A stretch of 64,000 nt of DNA from Streptomyces sp. HUAS YS2 (lineage in GTDB: Bacteria; Actinomycetota; Actinomycetes; Streptomycetales; Streptomycetaceae), in NCBI RefSeq assembly GCF_033343995.1, contig NZ_CP137573.1, forward strand, positions 5,551,001 through 5,615,000, read 5' to 3'. The translations under genes and the position numbers were made by a program. The notes beneath the pieces are model-generated. The model did not search any database, was not told the DNA's origin, and was given only the letters and a program-made list of their open reading frames with translations. Position 1 is the stretch's first letter. Each line of letters opens with the position of its first letter. Below, one piece after another: positions 9,074 to 17,014 of this stretch.

Positions 9074-9720
9074 TGCTGGCCGAGGACTCGACGCTGCTGC
9101 GGGAGGGGCTCGTACGCCTCCTCGTCGAAGAGGGGCACGAGGTGCGGGCCGCCGTCGGCACGGCAGTCGAGCTGGTGGCGGCGGTGCAGGCCGAGCCGCC
9201 GGACGTGGTCGTCGCGGACGTCCGGATGCCGCCGACGCACACGGACGAGGGCCTGCGGGCGGCCCTGGAGATCCGCCGGCGCTGGCCGTCGGTGGGCGTC
9301 CTGGTCCTCTCGCAGTACGTGGAGAAGAGATACGCCACCGAGCTGCTGACCGGCGAGGCGGCGGACTCGGGAGCGGTCGGCTATCTGCTGAAGGACCGGG
9401 TGGCTCAGGTCGACGAGTTCCTCGACGCGCTGGAGCGGGTGGGGGAGGGACGGACAGCCTTCGACCCGGAGGTCGTGCGCCGGCTGCTGGCGCGCTCCAC
9501 CCACGCCGACCCGCTGGCCCGCCTCACGCCCCGCGAGCGGGACGTGCTGGCGGCCATGGCCCAGGGCCACACGAACGCGTCGATCGCGACCCGGCTGCAC
9601 GTCTCGCAGAGCGCGGTGGAGAAACACATCAACGCGATCTTCGACAAGCTCGAACTGACCGGGACGACGGAGGGCTACAGCAGACGGGTGCTGGCGGTCC
9701 TGCGCTACCTGGGCAGCTGA
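9064..9720 (+). CDS. NarL/FixJ-type response regulator
   Basis: 218 residues from the GTG at 9064, inside the kinase 3' end; ATG at 9073 is an alternative but would shorten the first beta strand. Receiver domain: acidic pair AEDS at the start, phosphoacceptor Asp at about residue 52 in VADVRMP, Lys in YLLKDRV. The C-terminal LuxR-type HTH is LTPRERDVLAAMAQG followed by SQSAVEKHI. Partner of the kinase just upstream. Confidence 0.93.
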   Translation: MRVMLAEDSTLLREGLVRLLVEEGHEVRAAVGTAVELVAAVQAEPPDVVVADVRMPPTHTDEGLRAALEIRRRWPSVGVLVLSQYVEKRYATELLTGEAADSGAVGYLLKDRVAQVDEFLDALERVGEGRTAFDPEVVRRLLARSTHADPLARLTPRERDVLAAMAQGHTNASIATRLHVSQSAVEKHINAIFDKLELTGTTEGYSRRVLAVLRYLGS

Positions 9721-9760
9721 CCGCCGGAACCACGGCCGTGGGGCAGGGGCGGCCGTGCCG

Positions 9761-9979
9761 TCAGCCGCAGCCGCCTCCGCCGCAGCACCCGCCGCCACCG
9801 CCCGCGGGGGCGGGCGCGGGCCCGCCCTTCGCCGTGCCACCGACCGCGACGGCGGAGAGCAGCTTGACGGTGTCGGCGTGCCCGGCGGGGCAGTCGGCGG
9901 GGTCACCGGACTCGGCCATCGGACGGCTCAGCTCGAAGGTGTCGTCGCAGGTCCGGCAGCGGTATTCGTAACGAGGCAT
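9761..9979 (-). CDS. FmdB-family zinc-ribbon protein with Gly/Cys tail
   Basis: A 72-residue protein. The N-terminal zinc ribbon reads MPRYEYRCRTCDDTFE, with a second CPAGH metal pair, as in the FmdB regulatory family. The last 15 residues are almost all Gly and Cys (GGGGGCCGGGGCG), a tail often seen in streptomycete members that may bind metal. The gene is convergent with the response regulator. Its function is not established. Confidence 0.9.
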   Translation of the reverse strand: MPRYEYRCRTCDDTFELSRPMAESGDPADCPAGHADTVKLLSAVAVGGTAKGGPAPAPAGGGGGCCGGGGCG

Positions 9980-10075
9980 GCCGACCAGGCTAGCGGCCCA
10001 GCCGCGCATGTTCCGCGCCATCATCGAAGGTGAGGGTGCGGGACTCCGGACGGGGAGCGCCGCGCCCTCACCGGA

Positions 10076-10102
10076 GTACGGGCCATCACGACCGGCCCGT
10101 AC
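10076..10102 (-). terminator. Hairpin straddling the 3' end of the coiled-coil gene
   Basis: A 9-bp perfect stem (GTACGGGCC / GGCCCGTAC) with a 9-base loop overlaps the stop region of the gene ending at 10086. Likely a terminator on the minus strand. Confidence 0.45.
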
Positions 10103-11516
10103 GGCTGCCGCTGCCGCGTTGCTCGCGGATGAGCTCGACGACATGGCCGGCGGTGGCGCGGACGGCCTCCATCTCGTTGAGGAAGTGCCAGTAGTCGGGG
10201 TGGCGGCCCTCCAGGCCCGCGACGGCGCGATCGAGCCGGGCGACGGCGTCGTCGAGCGGACGGGCGTGGCGCGGGTCGGGTGTGTGGCGGCCGTCCATGG
10301 CGAGCCGTTGCGCGTCGCGGACGGTGAACCGGGTCCGGTCGATCTCCTGCCGGGGGTCCTTGGCGACGGCGTCGAGCCGACGAAGCCGGTCACCGGCCGC
10401 CGACACGGCCTCGTCGGTCGTGTTGAGCAGGGCGCGGACGGTGGCGAGGAGACTGGTGGCGTCCGGCCAGCGCTGCTCGTCACGCGCCTTGCCGGCCTCG
10501 CGGAGCTTCTCCTCGGCCTGCCGGACGTGATCGGCGGCCTGCTCGGGCACGTGCTGGAGGTCCTGCCAGCAGGCGGCGACGAAACGGCGGCGGAGCTCGC
10601 TGAGGACGGGCTCGACACCGTCGGCCCGGGTGGTCAGCGCCTGGGCGCGGGTGCGGAGGGAGACCAGGCGCTTGTCGATCTCGGCGGCGCGCTCGGGGAG
10701 CCGCTGGGCCTCGGCGCGTACGGCCTCGGCGTCGCGCAGGACGCGGTCGGCGCGCTTGAGCGTCTCGGGGACGCCGTGCCGGCCCGCGCCCTCGTTGAGT
10801 CTGGTGAGCTCGGGGCCGAGCTGGGCGAGGCGGGTGGCGAGATCGTCCGCTCTCATTCCGGACTGGCGCACCGTGTCGAGAGCGGTGCTCGCGTCGCGGA
10901 GCGCCTGTCGCGCCCGCTCGACGGCCGGGGCGAGGCGGGCGAGCTGCGTCTCGGCCTTGTCCAGCAGCGGCCCGATGCCCTGCTCGAACCGGTCGAGCTC
11001 ACCCTTCACCCGTACCAGCTCGTCCTTGGCCCGGGTCAGCTCCGCCCGCGCGCGGGCGGCGACCGAGGCATCGAGGTCGTCCCGGTCCAGGTCGTGCGCG
11101 TCCACGGCCGTGATGTACGCGTGGCTGACGTCGTCGATCCGCCGCCCCAGCGCCGCGAAGTCGTCCACGGCCCGGCGGGCGCCCGGCGAGCTGTCCACGG
11201 CGGTGATCGTCTCGATCGAGAGCCGCAGCCCGCGCTGCGCGGTGTCGAGCTCGTAGAACGCGGCGGCCGCCGCGTCCTTCGCGGCCTGCGCCTCGGCCCG
11301 CTGACTCTCGGCACGCCCGCCGAACCAGCGCCGCGACGTACCGCCGCTTCCGGCGAACGCGGCGGGCAGCATCGCGACGGCGAGCAACGGCGCCCCGATC
11401 ATCAGCCCCAGCACGGCACCTGCCGCACTGCCCCTCGCATGGGTCGCCGCCACATCCCTCTCCCGTGCCGTGTCCGCCCTGCCCGGTTCATTCTCCCACC
11501 AGGTAAGGACGAACAC
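10086..11516 (-). CDS. Membrane-anchored coiled-coil protein, unknown function
   Basis: 476 residues. One transmembrane helix at about 31-57 (AGAVLGLMIGAPLLAVAMLP) follows a short cytoplasmic start. The rest is a long Ala/Arg/Glu-rich helical region with heptad-like spacing through about residue 420, predicted coiled coil. No enzymatic motif is recognised. It shares the minus strand with the DUF4097 gene, whose stop lies nine bases upstream of this start, so they may be co-transcribed. A structural or envelope-associated role is only a guess. Confidence 0.75.
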   Translation of the reverse strand: MFVLTWWENEPGRADTARERDVAATHARGSAAGAVLGLMIGAPLLAVAMLPAAFAGSGGTSRRWFGGRAESQRAEAQAAKDAAAAAFYELDTAQRGLRLSIETITAVDSSPGARRAVDDFAALGRRIDDVSHAYITAVDAHDLDRDDLDASVAARARAELTRAKDELVRVKGELDRFEQGIGPLLDKAETQLARLAPAVERARQALRDASTALDTVRQSGMRADDLATRLAQLGPELTRLNEGAGRHGVPETLKRADRVLRDAEAVRAEAQRLPERAAEIDKRLVSLRTRAQALTTRADGVEPVLSELRRRFVAACWQDLQHVPEQAADHVRQAEEKLREAGKARDEQRWPDATSLLATVRALLNTTDEAVSAAGDRLRRLDAVAKDPRQEIDRTRFTVRDAQRLAMDGRHTPDPRHARPLDDAVARLDRAVAGLEGRHPDYWHFLNEMEAVRATAGHVVELIREQRGSGSRTGRS

Positions 11517-11525
11517 ACGGGTCCG

Positions 11526-12290
11526 TCAGTTCGCCGCGCGCACGGCGACATCCCCGTTCTCGCTACGAGCGGACACCTGGTGGGTGCTCGCCTTGTCGTT
11601 GGGCACGTCGATGCTGAGGTCGCCGTTGTTGCTGGAGCCGGCGACGTCGTACGACGAGCCGCGCGGCAGCCGGAGGTCGACGTCCCCGTTGTCGCTGCTC
11701 ACCTCCACCTTCTCCGGGACGGCGCGCAGAGTGATCGCGACGTCCCCGTTCTCGGTCCGCGCGACCAGGGTCTTGAGAGTTCCGCTCTCGAGATGGACGT
11801 CCCCGTTCTCACTGCCGAGGTCGAGCGGCCCGCCCTGGTTGCGGATCCGTACATCGCCGTTCTCGGACCGCACGGTCAGCGGAGTGGCGAACCCGTCGAG
11901 CGTCATGTCCCCGTTCTGGTCCTCGACGGTCACCGCCACCCCGCGCGGCACCGTCACGGTGTGCCGGGCCCCGCAGTTGCTGGCGACGGCGTCGCACTCC
12001 ACCCGCAGCACGAGCTTCGAGCCCTCCATCCGCCAGGTCGGGTTCGGCCCCTCCCCGAGGAACACCCACCCGTCGACCTGCCGGGTCACCCGGATGTCCG
12101 TCACGTCCCCCGGCACGATCTCCAGGTCCGAATTGTCGGAGTCCACGGTCAGCGCGTCGCCGCTGAACGCGAAGTTCTTCCGCTCGACCGGCGCACCGCC
12201 GACGTCTGCGCTCCCGCACCCGGTCACCCCGAGCGCGCCGATCACGACCCCGCCGGTGGCAAGAAACGTGCGGATACGATGTGCGGCCAC
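11526..12290 (-). CDS. DUF4097-domain lipoprotein
   Basis: 254 residues. A lipoprotein signal ends in the lipobox VTGC (Cys25). The mature part is a right-handed beta-helix-like DUF4097 repeat: the motif (S/T)(E/D)NGDV recurs about seven times at 14-25 residue spacing (for example SENGDVRI, TENGDVAI, SDNGDVDL). Two Cys residues near 101 and 107 could pair. DUF4097 proteins are often encoded beside envelope-stress regulators; the biochemical role is unknown. Probably in one unit with the coiled-coil gene. Confidence 0.88.
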   Translation of the reverse strand: MAAHRIRTFLATGGVVIGALGVTGCGSADVGGAPVERKNFAFSGDALTVDSDNSDLEIVPGDVTDIRVTRQVDGWVFLGEGPNPTWRMEGSKLVLRVECDAVASNCGARHTVTVPRGVAVTVEDQNGDMTLDGFATPLTVRSENGDVRIRNQGGPLDLGSENGDVHLESGTLKTLVARTENGDVAITLRAVPEKVEVSSDNGDVDLRLPRGSSYDVAGSSNNGDLSIDVPNDKASTHQVSARSENGDVAVRAAN

Positions 12291-12406
12291 GATGACCCCC
12301 GTCTGACGCGTCTGACTGCCCCCTCAACCTACGCACCCCCACCACCCCGCTCGATCCGGCTCACCACCCCATCGATGGTGGGGTTACCCCCAGCCCCGGT
12401 ATCGGT

Positions 12407-12437
12407 TTGCCGGACACACCGGAACGCCATGTACGCT
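12407..12437 (+). promoter_or_regulatory. Possible promoter of the tRNA-Val gene
   Basis: TTGCCG at 12407-12412 and TACGCT at 12432-12437 resemble -35 and -10 boxes with a 19-base spacer, 15 bases before the mature tRNA end. The spacer is longer than optimal. Confidence 0.35.
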
Positions 12438-12452
12438 GTTGCTTCATTCCAC

Positions 12453-12527
12453 GGGTGCGTAGCTCAGGGGTAGAGCGCTGCTCTTACAAAGCAGATGTCG
12501 GCGGTTCGAAACCGTCCGCGCCCACCA
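12453..12527 (+). tRNA. tRNA-Val (anticodon TAC), CCA encoded
   Basis: A full cloverleaf can be folded: acceptor GGGTGCG/CGCGCCC with one T-G pair, D stem GCTC/GAGC, anticodon stem CTGCT/AGCAG around loop CTTACAA, variable ATGTC, T stem GGCGG/CCGTC with loop TTCGAAA. The discriminator A is followed by an encoded CCA. Anticodon TAC reads GUA-family Val codons. tRNA 3' ends are common integration targets, but no second copy of the 3' end was seen within the window. Confidence 0.97.
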
Positions 12528-12529
12528 GC

Positions 12530-12565
12530 GAGAAGCCCCCAACCGATCACGGTTGGGGGCTTCTC
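12530..12565 (+). terminator. Terminator of the tRNA-Val gene
   Basis: A perfect 15-bp stem GAGAAGCCCCCAACC / GGTTGGGGGCTTCTC with a 6-base loop starts two bases after the CCA. Confidence 0.9.
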
Positions 12566-12768
12566 CATGCCACGTGGATGCCACATGCAGCAAGGGGCGG
12601 TCGATCACGGCTGCGGGTGCCCTCCCAGGAGCCGATCCATCTGGCTCGTGGCATTCCCTGTGGTCCGGGAAGACAGGCCCGCAGACGCCGACCGACGCAG
12701 GGCCCTGAGAACATATCGCCAAAGCCGCCCCGCCGCCCCCGCCGTACATTGCTGCCGGAGAGGGACTC

Positions 12769-12927
12769 ATGACTGATCAAGACCCGATACGGGACACACT
12801 GACCGAGGCAGGGACTGGCCTGCTGCGCACTCTCCGAATCATTCTGCTGATCATCGTCGTGCCGATTGTGCTCATGGGCGCCGTTGGCATGTTGTTCTTC
12901 GCGCTGGGCGGCACGGTCGATCACTGA
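12769..12927 (+). CDS. Small single-pass membrane protein (52 aa)
   Basis: A short open frame from ATG 12769 with AGAGGGA just upstream. Residues 1-20 are polar and acidic (MTDQDPIRDTLTEAG). Residues about 22-47 form one hydrophobic helix (RIILLIIVVPIVLMGAVG), then a short polar tail. Organisation resembles small membrane proteins or holin-like peptides but no family is recognised. Intergenic position after the tRNA leaves it isolated. The coding call rests on ribosome-site placement and a clean hydrophobic helix. Confidence 0.5.
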   Translation: MTDQDPIRDTLTEAGTGLLRTLRIILLIIVVPIVLMGAVGMLFFALGGTVDH

Positions 12928-13229
12928 TCGGGCGCCGGGGCGCCATGCCCGCTACTTGCCCGATCGGACGGGACCCGGCGGGGAATCACGGGCAGCACCG
13001 GCCGAAATGAGGCCAGATCCCGGATCAGAAACTGCCCAGGTCAGTCGCGATCCGTGGACCAGATCTTCCGAATCGGGGCTTCGCTATGATCTGCGCATGT
13101 CGTCACAGAAGGCAGATGCCGCGTAGGCCCCCGCGTGGGCTTCGGTTCAGGCAGCCCGATCTTCGAAGCCGCGGTGCGATCAGCACCCTGCTCATCAGCA
13201 CCTGTCCCGGACCATCAGCGTGTACTTCC
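12928..13229. other. Gene-poor spacer downstream of the small membrane protein
   Basis: No convincing coding frame, hairpin or repeat was found in this 302-base stretch. Codon bias in all frames is unlike the neighbouring genes. It may be eroded coding sequence. Confidence 0.4.
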
Positions 13230-13724
13230 CTACACACGTACCTGTTCGTCGATGGCCTCGACATGGTGTCGCGCAGTGACAGTCGAGCGGCCGGCCTGCA
13301 TCCGAGGTGGCTTCTCCGTCCTGGGGGACCGCTCTACCCCACTGATGCCGCCCGCCAGGTAAGCGTCGCGACACAGCATCGGCCCGAAGCAGGCCCTGCC
13401 AGCCTCGGCATCGGAGTACGACTGCAGGGCGAAATCGTGGTCTGGACCGACCTGATGTACCCGGGCTTCGATGGGAGGGCCATCGAGGAGGTGCACTTTC
13501 ATCTCGGGCAGTACGTAGCCGAGATCGAGCGGGCGTACGCTCAGTGGGGACGGCTGGATTCAGTTGAGCAGAACAGCAGCGAAGTACAGGAGCCGCCGCG
13601 ACCACAGTCGACGGCCGTGGCACTCGTCCTGGACGGCTGGCCCAGCACCCCAACGACCTCCTCGCGGGTAGTTCGCATCGAGGGCCCGACACCCATGGGC
13701 AAGGCGGGCTCAGACGGAGCCTGA
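13230..13724 (+). pseudogene. Remnant of a conserved streptomycete hypothetical protein
   Basis: The reading frame from about 13230 gives YLFVDGLDMVSR, then LLRPGGPLYPTDAARQV, then GEIVVWTDL and a helix FHLGQYVAEIERAYAQWG. This order resembles a common streptomycete protein of unknown function (FVDG..LL.PGGPL..RREGD.VVW). A credible start codon and ribosome site are missing, and the expected Cys-rich centre is replaced by unrelated sequence. The C terminus runs into low-quality coding sequence. I read it as a truncated or decaying gene. A divergent functional copy starting at ATG 13263 is possible. Confidence 0.4.
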
Positions 13725-13783
13725 TCGGACCTACCAAGCGGGTGTCGGTCGGGCGCCGCAGTCTTGGGCACCCAACAGCCGCC

Positions 13784-14128
13784 ATGCAGGACGCACTCTT
13801 CGGCTTGCCGGCGGCACCTCCCGAGCACGCCGTGATTGCTCGCTTCCAGCTGGGTGGCGACGATCTCGGTGAACCTGATCAGTGGGCACTGGTTTTTGAG
13901 GCCGAGCGGTCCATCGGGGCCGCGGTCGCGGCTGCGGGTGTCGGTGAGGTCGACGGCAATGAGTTCGGTGGGGGCGAGGTGGTCATCTTCGCCTACGGGC
14001 CTGACGCAGTCGTTCTGTACCGCGTGATGGAGCCGGGCTTGCGAGCGCTTCGGTTTCGGCCGGCGCACGTCGTGCTCCGCTACGGGGAGCCTGCTGACGG
14101 TGTCGTGAGCGAGCGGGTCGAGCTCTGA
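13784..14128 (+). CDS. Conserved hypothetical protein, 114 aa
   Basis: Reading from ATG 13784 (MQDALFGLPAAPPEHAV) gives a compact alpha/beta protein. A strand-rich core (VIARFQLGGDDLGEPDQ), the motif GEVDGNEFGGGEVVIFAYGPDA and a C-terminal RPAHVVLRYGEP strand are visible. I recognise it as a conserved streptomycete hypothetical but know no function. An in-frame upstream ATG (13742) exists but adds a poorly coding segment. It precedes the SUKH-like gene and could belong to the same small accessory set. Confidence 0.65.
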   Translation: MQDALFGLPAAPPEHAVIARFQLGGDDLGEPDQWALVFEAERSIGAAVAAAGVGEVDGNEFGGGEVVIFAYGPDAVVLYRVMEPGLRALRFRPAHVVLRYGEPADGVVSERVEL

Positions 14129-14201
14129 GCACGCGTGCCGGACACGTGCGCCTCATCCGGATGCCTGGGCCGGTTCTTCGGGGTCCTGCATGATGGTCGG
14201 C

Positions 14202-14780
14202 ATGAATACGGAAAGCTGCGATCCGGGCGAGTTGGCTGTTCTTCGCGAGGTTTTCGCGGGTCGGCCCGAGGCTCTGCCGCCGGCTGGTTGGGAGGCGGTG
14301 CGGGGGTTCGAGGGGGAGCATGGCGTCGTGCTTCCGGAGCCGTACCGCACGTTCGTGGCGGAGGTCTGCGACGGACTGCGTGCCGGACCGCCCTACTACG
14401 GACTGCTGCCCCTCGCGGAAACACCCTCGGACTGGGGCGCGCAGCGCCCCGTGCGCCTGCTTGCCGAACCCTTTCCGCTCACGGCGGCGTGGCTGTGGGA
14501 GGCGGAGGGGGACGAGGAGGCCCTGTCGGAGGAGGAGTTCGAGGCACGAACGGACCCCGTGTTCGACCACGGCTCGCTGCTGCTGGGCACCGACGGCTGC
14601 GGCATGTACTGGCACCTGATCGTCACCGGCCCCCAGCGCGGTCACGTCTGGCAGATCGCCGGCGAGGGCGCGATGCCCTTCGGTTCTCAGTCGTCCGACG
14701 CCGTGATGCCCGGTATCCCTGGCTTCACGGGCTGGGTGACCCACTGGGCGCAGGGTCGCTCCTGGTTCGCGGAGGTATGA
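14202..14780 (+). CDS. SMI1/KNR4 (SUKH) family protein
   Basis: About 192 residues. The SUKH pattern is clear: helix PPAGWEAVRGFEGEHGVVLP, then EPYRTFVAEVCDGL, GPPYYGLLPL, and the central strand-turn GSLLLGTDGCGMYWHLIV followed by GHVWQIAGEGAMP. Such proteins often act as immunity proteins against contact-dependent or polymorphic toxins, or as peptidoglycan-related regulators. Upstream ATGs at 14190 and 14193 are possible starts. The next gene begins six bases after the stop and resembles another immunity family. No cognate toxin is seen nearby, so it may be an orphan immunity gene. Confidence 0.8.
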   Translation: MNTESCDPGELAVLREVFAGRPEALPPAGWEAVRGFEGEHGVVLPEPYRTFVAEVCDGLRAGPPYYGLLPLAETPSDWGAQRPVRLLAEPFPLTAAWLWEAEGDEEALSEEEFEARTDPVFDHGSLLLGTDGCGMYWHLIVTGPQRGHVWQIAGEGAMPFGSQSSDAVMPGIPGFTGWVTHWAQGRSWFAEV

Positions 14781-14785
14781 GGTCC

Positions 14786-15091
14786 ATGACTTCCGGAAGC
14801 GGCTCGGCGCCGGTCGAGAGCACTCACGTCACGGCCGCCGTCGACGGGGCGGCGCTTCGCTTCTCCTGGGATGACGACGCCCGGATCGAGGTGCGGAACC
14901 TCGGGGGTGAGGTCGTCATCGAGGCGAACGCCGCGGGTCTCAGGGCGCTCGCCGGGCATCTTCTGGTGCTGGCCGGCGAAGGGGTTCCGGACGGCGCCCA
15001 CCTGCACCTCGAAGACAGCAACGGACTGGAGGACGGGTCCGTCGGCCTGGTCCTCGAGCGCAGCGATGGGGAGGGACCGGATCCCTCGTAG
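14786..15091 (+). CDS. Imm32-like small protein
   Basis: 101 residues from ATG 14786, ten bases after GGAGG; ATG 14777 overlaps the SUKH stop and is an alternative. The core EVVIEANAAGLRALAGHL, the loop GVPDGAHLHLED and the end SVGLVLER match small proteins often annotated Imm32-family immunity. It is directly downstream of and probably coupled to the SUKH gene, so the pair may protect against a secreted toxin. The family name is from memory of sequence style and is not certain. Confidence 0.65.
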   Translation: MTSGSGSAPVESTHVTAAVDGAALRFSWDDDARIEVRNLGGEVVIEANAAGLRALAGHLLVLAGEGVPDGAHLHLEDSNGLEDGSVGLVLERSDGEGPDPS

Positions 15092-15094
15092 TCG

Positions 15095-16021
15095 TCATCG
15101 GTGTTCTCGGGGGGCGCTTCCCTCGTCGGTCAGGAGGGCTTCGGCGGCGGCTGTTGCCACCACCTCGGCGACTTTGGACAGGGCGGGGGAGTCCAGTTTC
15201 CACTGTTGCCAGTACAGCGGGACGTCCATCGGGTGCGTCGGGGCCAGTTCCACCAGGCGGCCGGAGCGCAGGAGCGGTTCTGCCTGGGGCTCGGGGACCA
15301 TGCCCCAGCCGAGGCCGAAGGCCACCGCGTCGCGGAACCCGTCGGATGTGGGTACCAGGTGGCGGGTCGGCCCGGCGCCCCAGCGGCCGCCGGTGAGGGA
15401 CCGGACGAAGGCGTCCTGGAGGCCGTCGCGCCGGTCGAAGACCACGGTCGGGGCCACGCCCAGGTCCTCCGGTAGGGATCCCGTGAGGTGGGCGGCGGCG
15501 AACTCCGGTGTGGCCGCGGCCCGGTAGCGGGCCAGCCCGAGCCGCCGGACCGTGCAGCCGGCCACCGGGTCGGGCGACGAGGTGACCGCCGCCATCACCT
15601 GGCCCTCGCGCAGCAGGGCGGTGGTGTGGGACTCGTCCTCCCGGTGGAGCTCGAAGCAGATCGGCGGGTCCTGCGGAACCCGCGTGAGCGCGGGCAGGAA
15701 CCACGTGGCCAGGGAGTCCGCGTTCACCGCGATCGGGATCCGGACCGGGCCCTGCTCGGCCGCCAGGCCCAGTTCGGCGCGGGCGTCCCGTTCCAGCCGT
15801 GCCAGCTGGCGGGCGAACCGGACCACCACCTCGCCGGACTCGGTGGGGCGCACCGGCTTCGTACGCAACAGCAGGACCCGGCCGGTCCGCTGCTCCAGAG
15901 CCTTGACGCGCTGGCTGACGGCGGACGGGGTCACGTGCAGGGCGGCGGCCGCGGCGTCGAAGGTGCCCTCGTCGACCACCGCGAGCAGCGTCCGGACCTG
16001 GTCCAGGGGGAGCTCTTCCAT
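15095..16021 (-). CDS. argP: LysR-family regulator ArgP/LysG
   Basis: 308 residues. The N-terminal winged HTH has LDQVRTLLAVVDEGTFDAAA and TPSAVSQRVKALE. The effector domain begins at about residue 92. Divergence from a LysE/ArgO exporter 69 bases away is the classic argP-argO / lysG-lysE arrangement. There the regulator senses lysine or arginine and switches on the exporter. The gene starts at ATG 16021. The name rests on this arrangement plus sequence style; amino-acid specificity cannot be read directly. Confidence 0.85.
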   Translation of the reverse strand: MEELPLDQVRTLLAVVDEGTFDAAAAALHVTPSAVSQRVKALEQRTGRVLLLRTKPVRPTESGEVVVRFARQLARLERDARAELGLAAEQGPVRIPIAVNADSLATWFLPALTRVPQDPPICFELHREDESHTTALLREGQVMAAVTSSPDPVAGCTVRRLGLARYRAAATPEFAAAHLTGSLPEDLGVAPTVVFDRRDGLQDAFVRSLTGGRWGAGPTRHLVPTSDGFRDAVAFGLGWGMVPEPQAEPLLRSGRLVELAPTHPMDVPLYWQQWKLDSPALSKVAEVVATAAAEALLTDEGSAPREHR

Positions 16022-16078
16022 AAGTAGGGCTAAGGGTACTTAAGAATCTTTAGCTGTACTCATCCATAGGCCGTCCTT
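16022..16078. promoter_or_regulatory. ArgP/ArgO divergent regulatory region
   Basis: This AT-richer gap holds CTTAAGAATCTTTAG (about 16039-16053), an interrupted inverted repeat of the T-N11-A kind bound by LysR regulators. The space before the exporter start is short, so the exporter mRNA may have a very short leader. Confidence 0.5.
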
Positions 16079-16090
16079 ATGGTCGAAGCC

Positions 16091-16714
16091 ATGACCAGCA
16101 GCCTCCTAGCCGCCGCGCTCGCCGGATTCGGAACCGGTCTCTCCCTCATCGTGGCCATCGGCGCCCAGAACGCGTTCGTTCTGCGCCAGGGCGCCCGCGG
16201 CCACGCCGTCCTCGCCGTGGTCGCGATCTGCGCCGTATCGGACGCGGTGCTCATCGCGCTCGGCGTGGCCGGGGTGGGCGCCGTCGTCACGGCCTGGCCG
16301 GCGGCGCTGACCGTGGTGGGCCTGGCGGGCGGGGCGTTCCTGCTCGGCTACGGCTTCCTCGCGGCCCGGCGCGTGCTGCGGCCCGATCCGGCCGCCGCCC
16401 TGACCACGGGCGGACCGGAGGCCGGCTCGGCCCGCCGGGCGGTCCTGACCTGCCTCGCCATGACGTGGCTGAACCCGCACGTGTATCTGGACACGGTGCT
16501 GCTCCTCGGCTCCCTCGCCTCCGACCGCGGCGACCTGCGCTGGGCCTTCGGCCTGGGCGCGGCCCTGGCCAGCCTGAGCTGGTTCTTCGCCCTGGGCTTC
16601 GGCGCCCGGCTGCTGAGCGGCATCCTCTCCCGGCCGAAGGCCTGGCGCGTACTGGACGGGCTCGTCGCGGCGACCATGCTGGCCATGGGCGGAATGCTCG
16701 TCGTCGGCGTCTAG
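16091..16714 (+). CDS. argO: LysE/ArgO family amino-acid exporter
   Basis: 207 residues with about six transmembrane helices. LysE signatures are near the start (GLSLIVAIGAQNAFVLRQG) and in the middle (MTWLNPHVYLDTVLLLG, with the conserved Asn-Pro). It would export arginine and/or lysine, induced by the divergent ArgP. Start 16091 gives the usual family N terminus (MTSSLLAAALAG). ATG 16079 adds four residues and is possible; neither has a strong ribosome site. The stop codon lies inside the first unit of a 10-bp tandem repeat. Confidence 0.9.
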   Translation: MTSSLLAAALAGFGTGLSLIVAIGAQNAFVLRQGARGHAVLAVVAICAVSDAVLIALGVAGVGAVVTAWPAALTVVGLAGGAFLLGYGFLAARRVLRPDPAAALTTGGPEAGSARRAVLTCLAMTWLNPHVYLDTVLLLGSLASDRGDLRWAFGLGAALASLSWFFALGFGARLLSGILSRPKAWRVLDGLVAATMLAMGGMLVVGV

Positions 16715-16830
16715 AGCCGTCCAGGTCCGTCCAGGTCCGTCCAGAGCCATTCAAGTCCGTCCAGAGCCGTCCAGGTCCGCCCACGGTCGTCCAGGTCCGT
16801 CCAAGGTCGCCCATGGCCGTCCAGGCCGGC
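16711..16830. repeat. 10-bp tandem repeat, about 12 units
   Basis: Twelve consecutive 10-base units of consensus CCAGGTCCGT run without length change from 16711 to 16830. Two are exact neighbours and the others differ at one to four positions. The array begins over the exporter stop codon. Unit length equals one helical turn, so every unit faces the same side of the DNA. Confidence 0.9.
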
Positions 16831-17014
16831 TCCGGGCTTGCCGACCCGCGCATGACTACGGCCGGCGCCCGGACTCCCTGAACAAGTGGCCGACCACTCC
16901 CCGTTAGGGTGCTTCGCATGAGCGAAACGGGGAAGAGTGGGGAGCGCTTGCGGCTTCCGGGGGAGCTGTGCGGGCTTCGCGGGCTCGGGGAGCTCCGCCA
17001 GGGGGAGGCGCGCT

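Noticed and set aside
9978..12473. Plus-strand frame of 831 codons opposite the coiled-coil and DUF4097 genes
   Set aside because: Composition and lack of motifs mark it as antisense shadow; the opposite strand holds clear families.
12453..12527. tRNA-Val 3' end as an occupied attachment site
   Set aside because: No second copy of the 3' end and no tyrosine integrase gene were seen in the window.
12407..12772. Frame reading through the tRNA-Val gene
   Set aside because: The tRNA cloverleaf and terminator explain the sequence.
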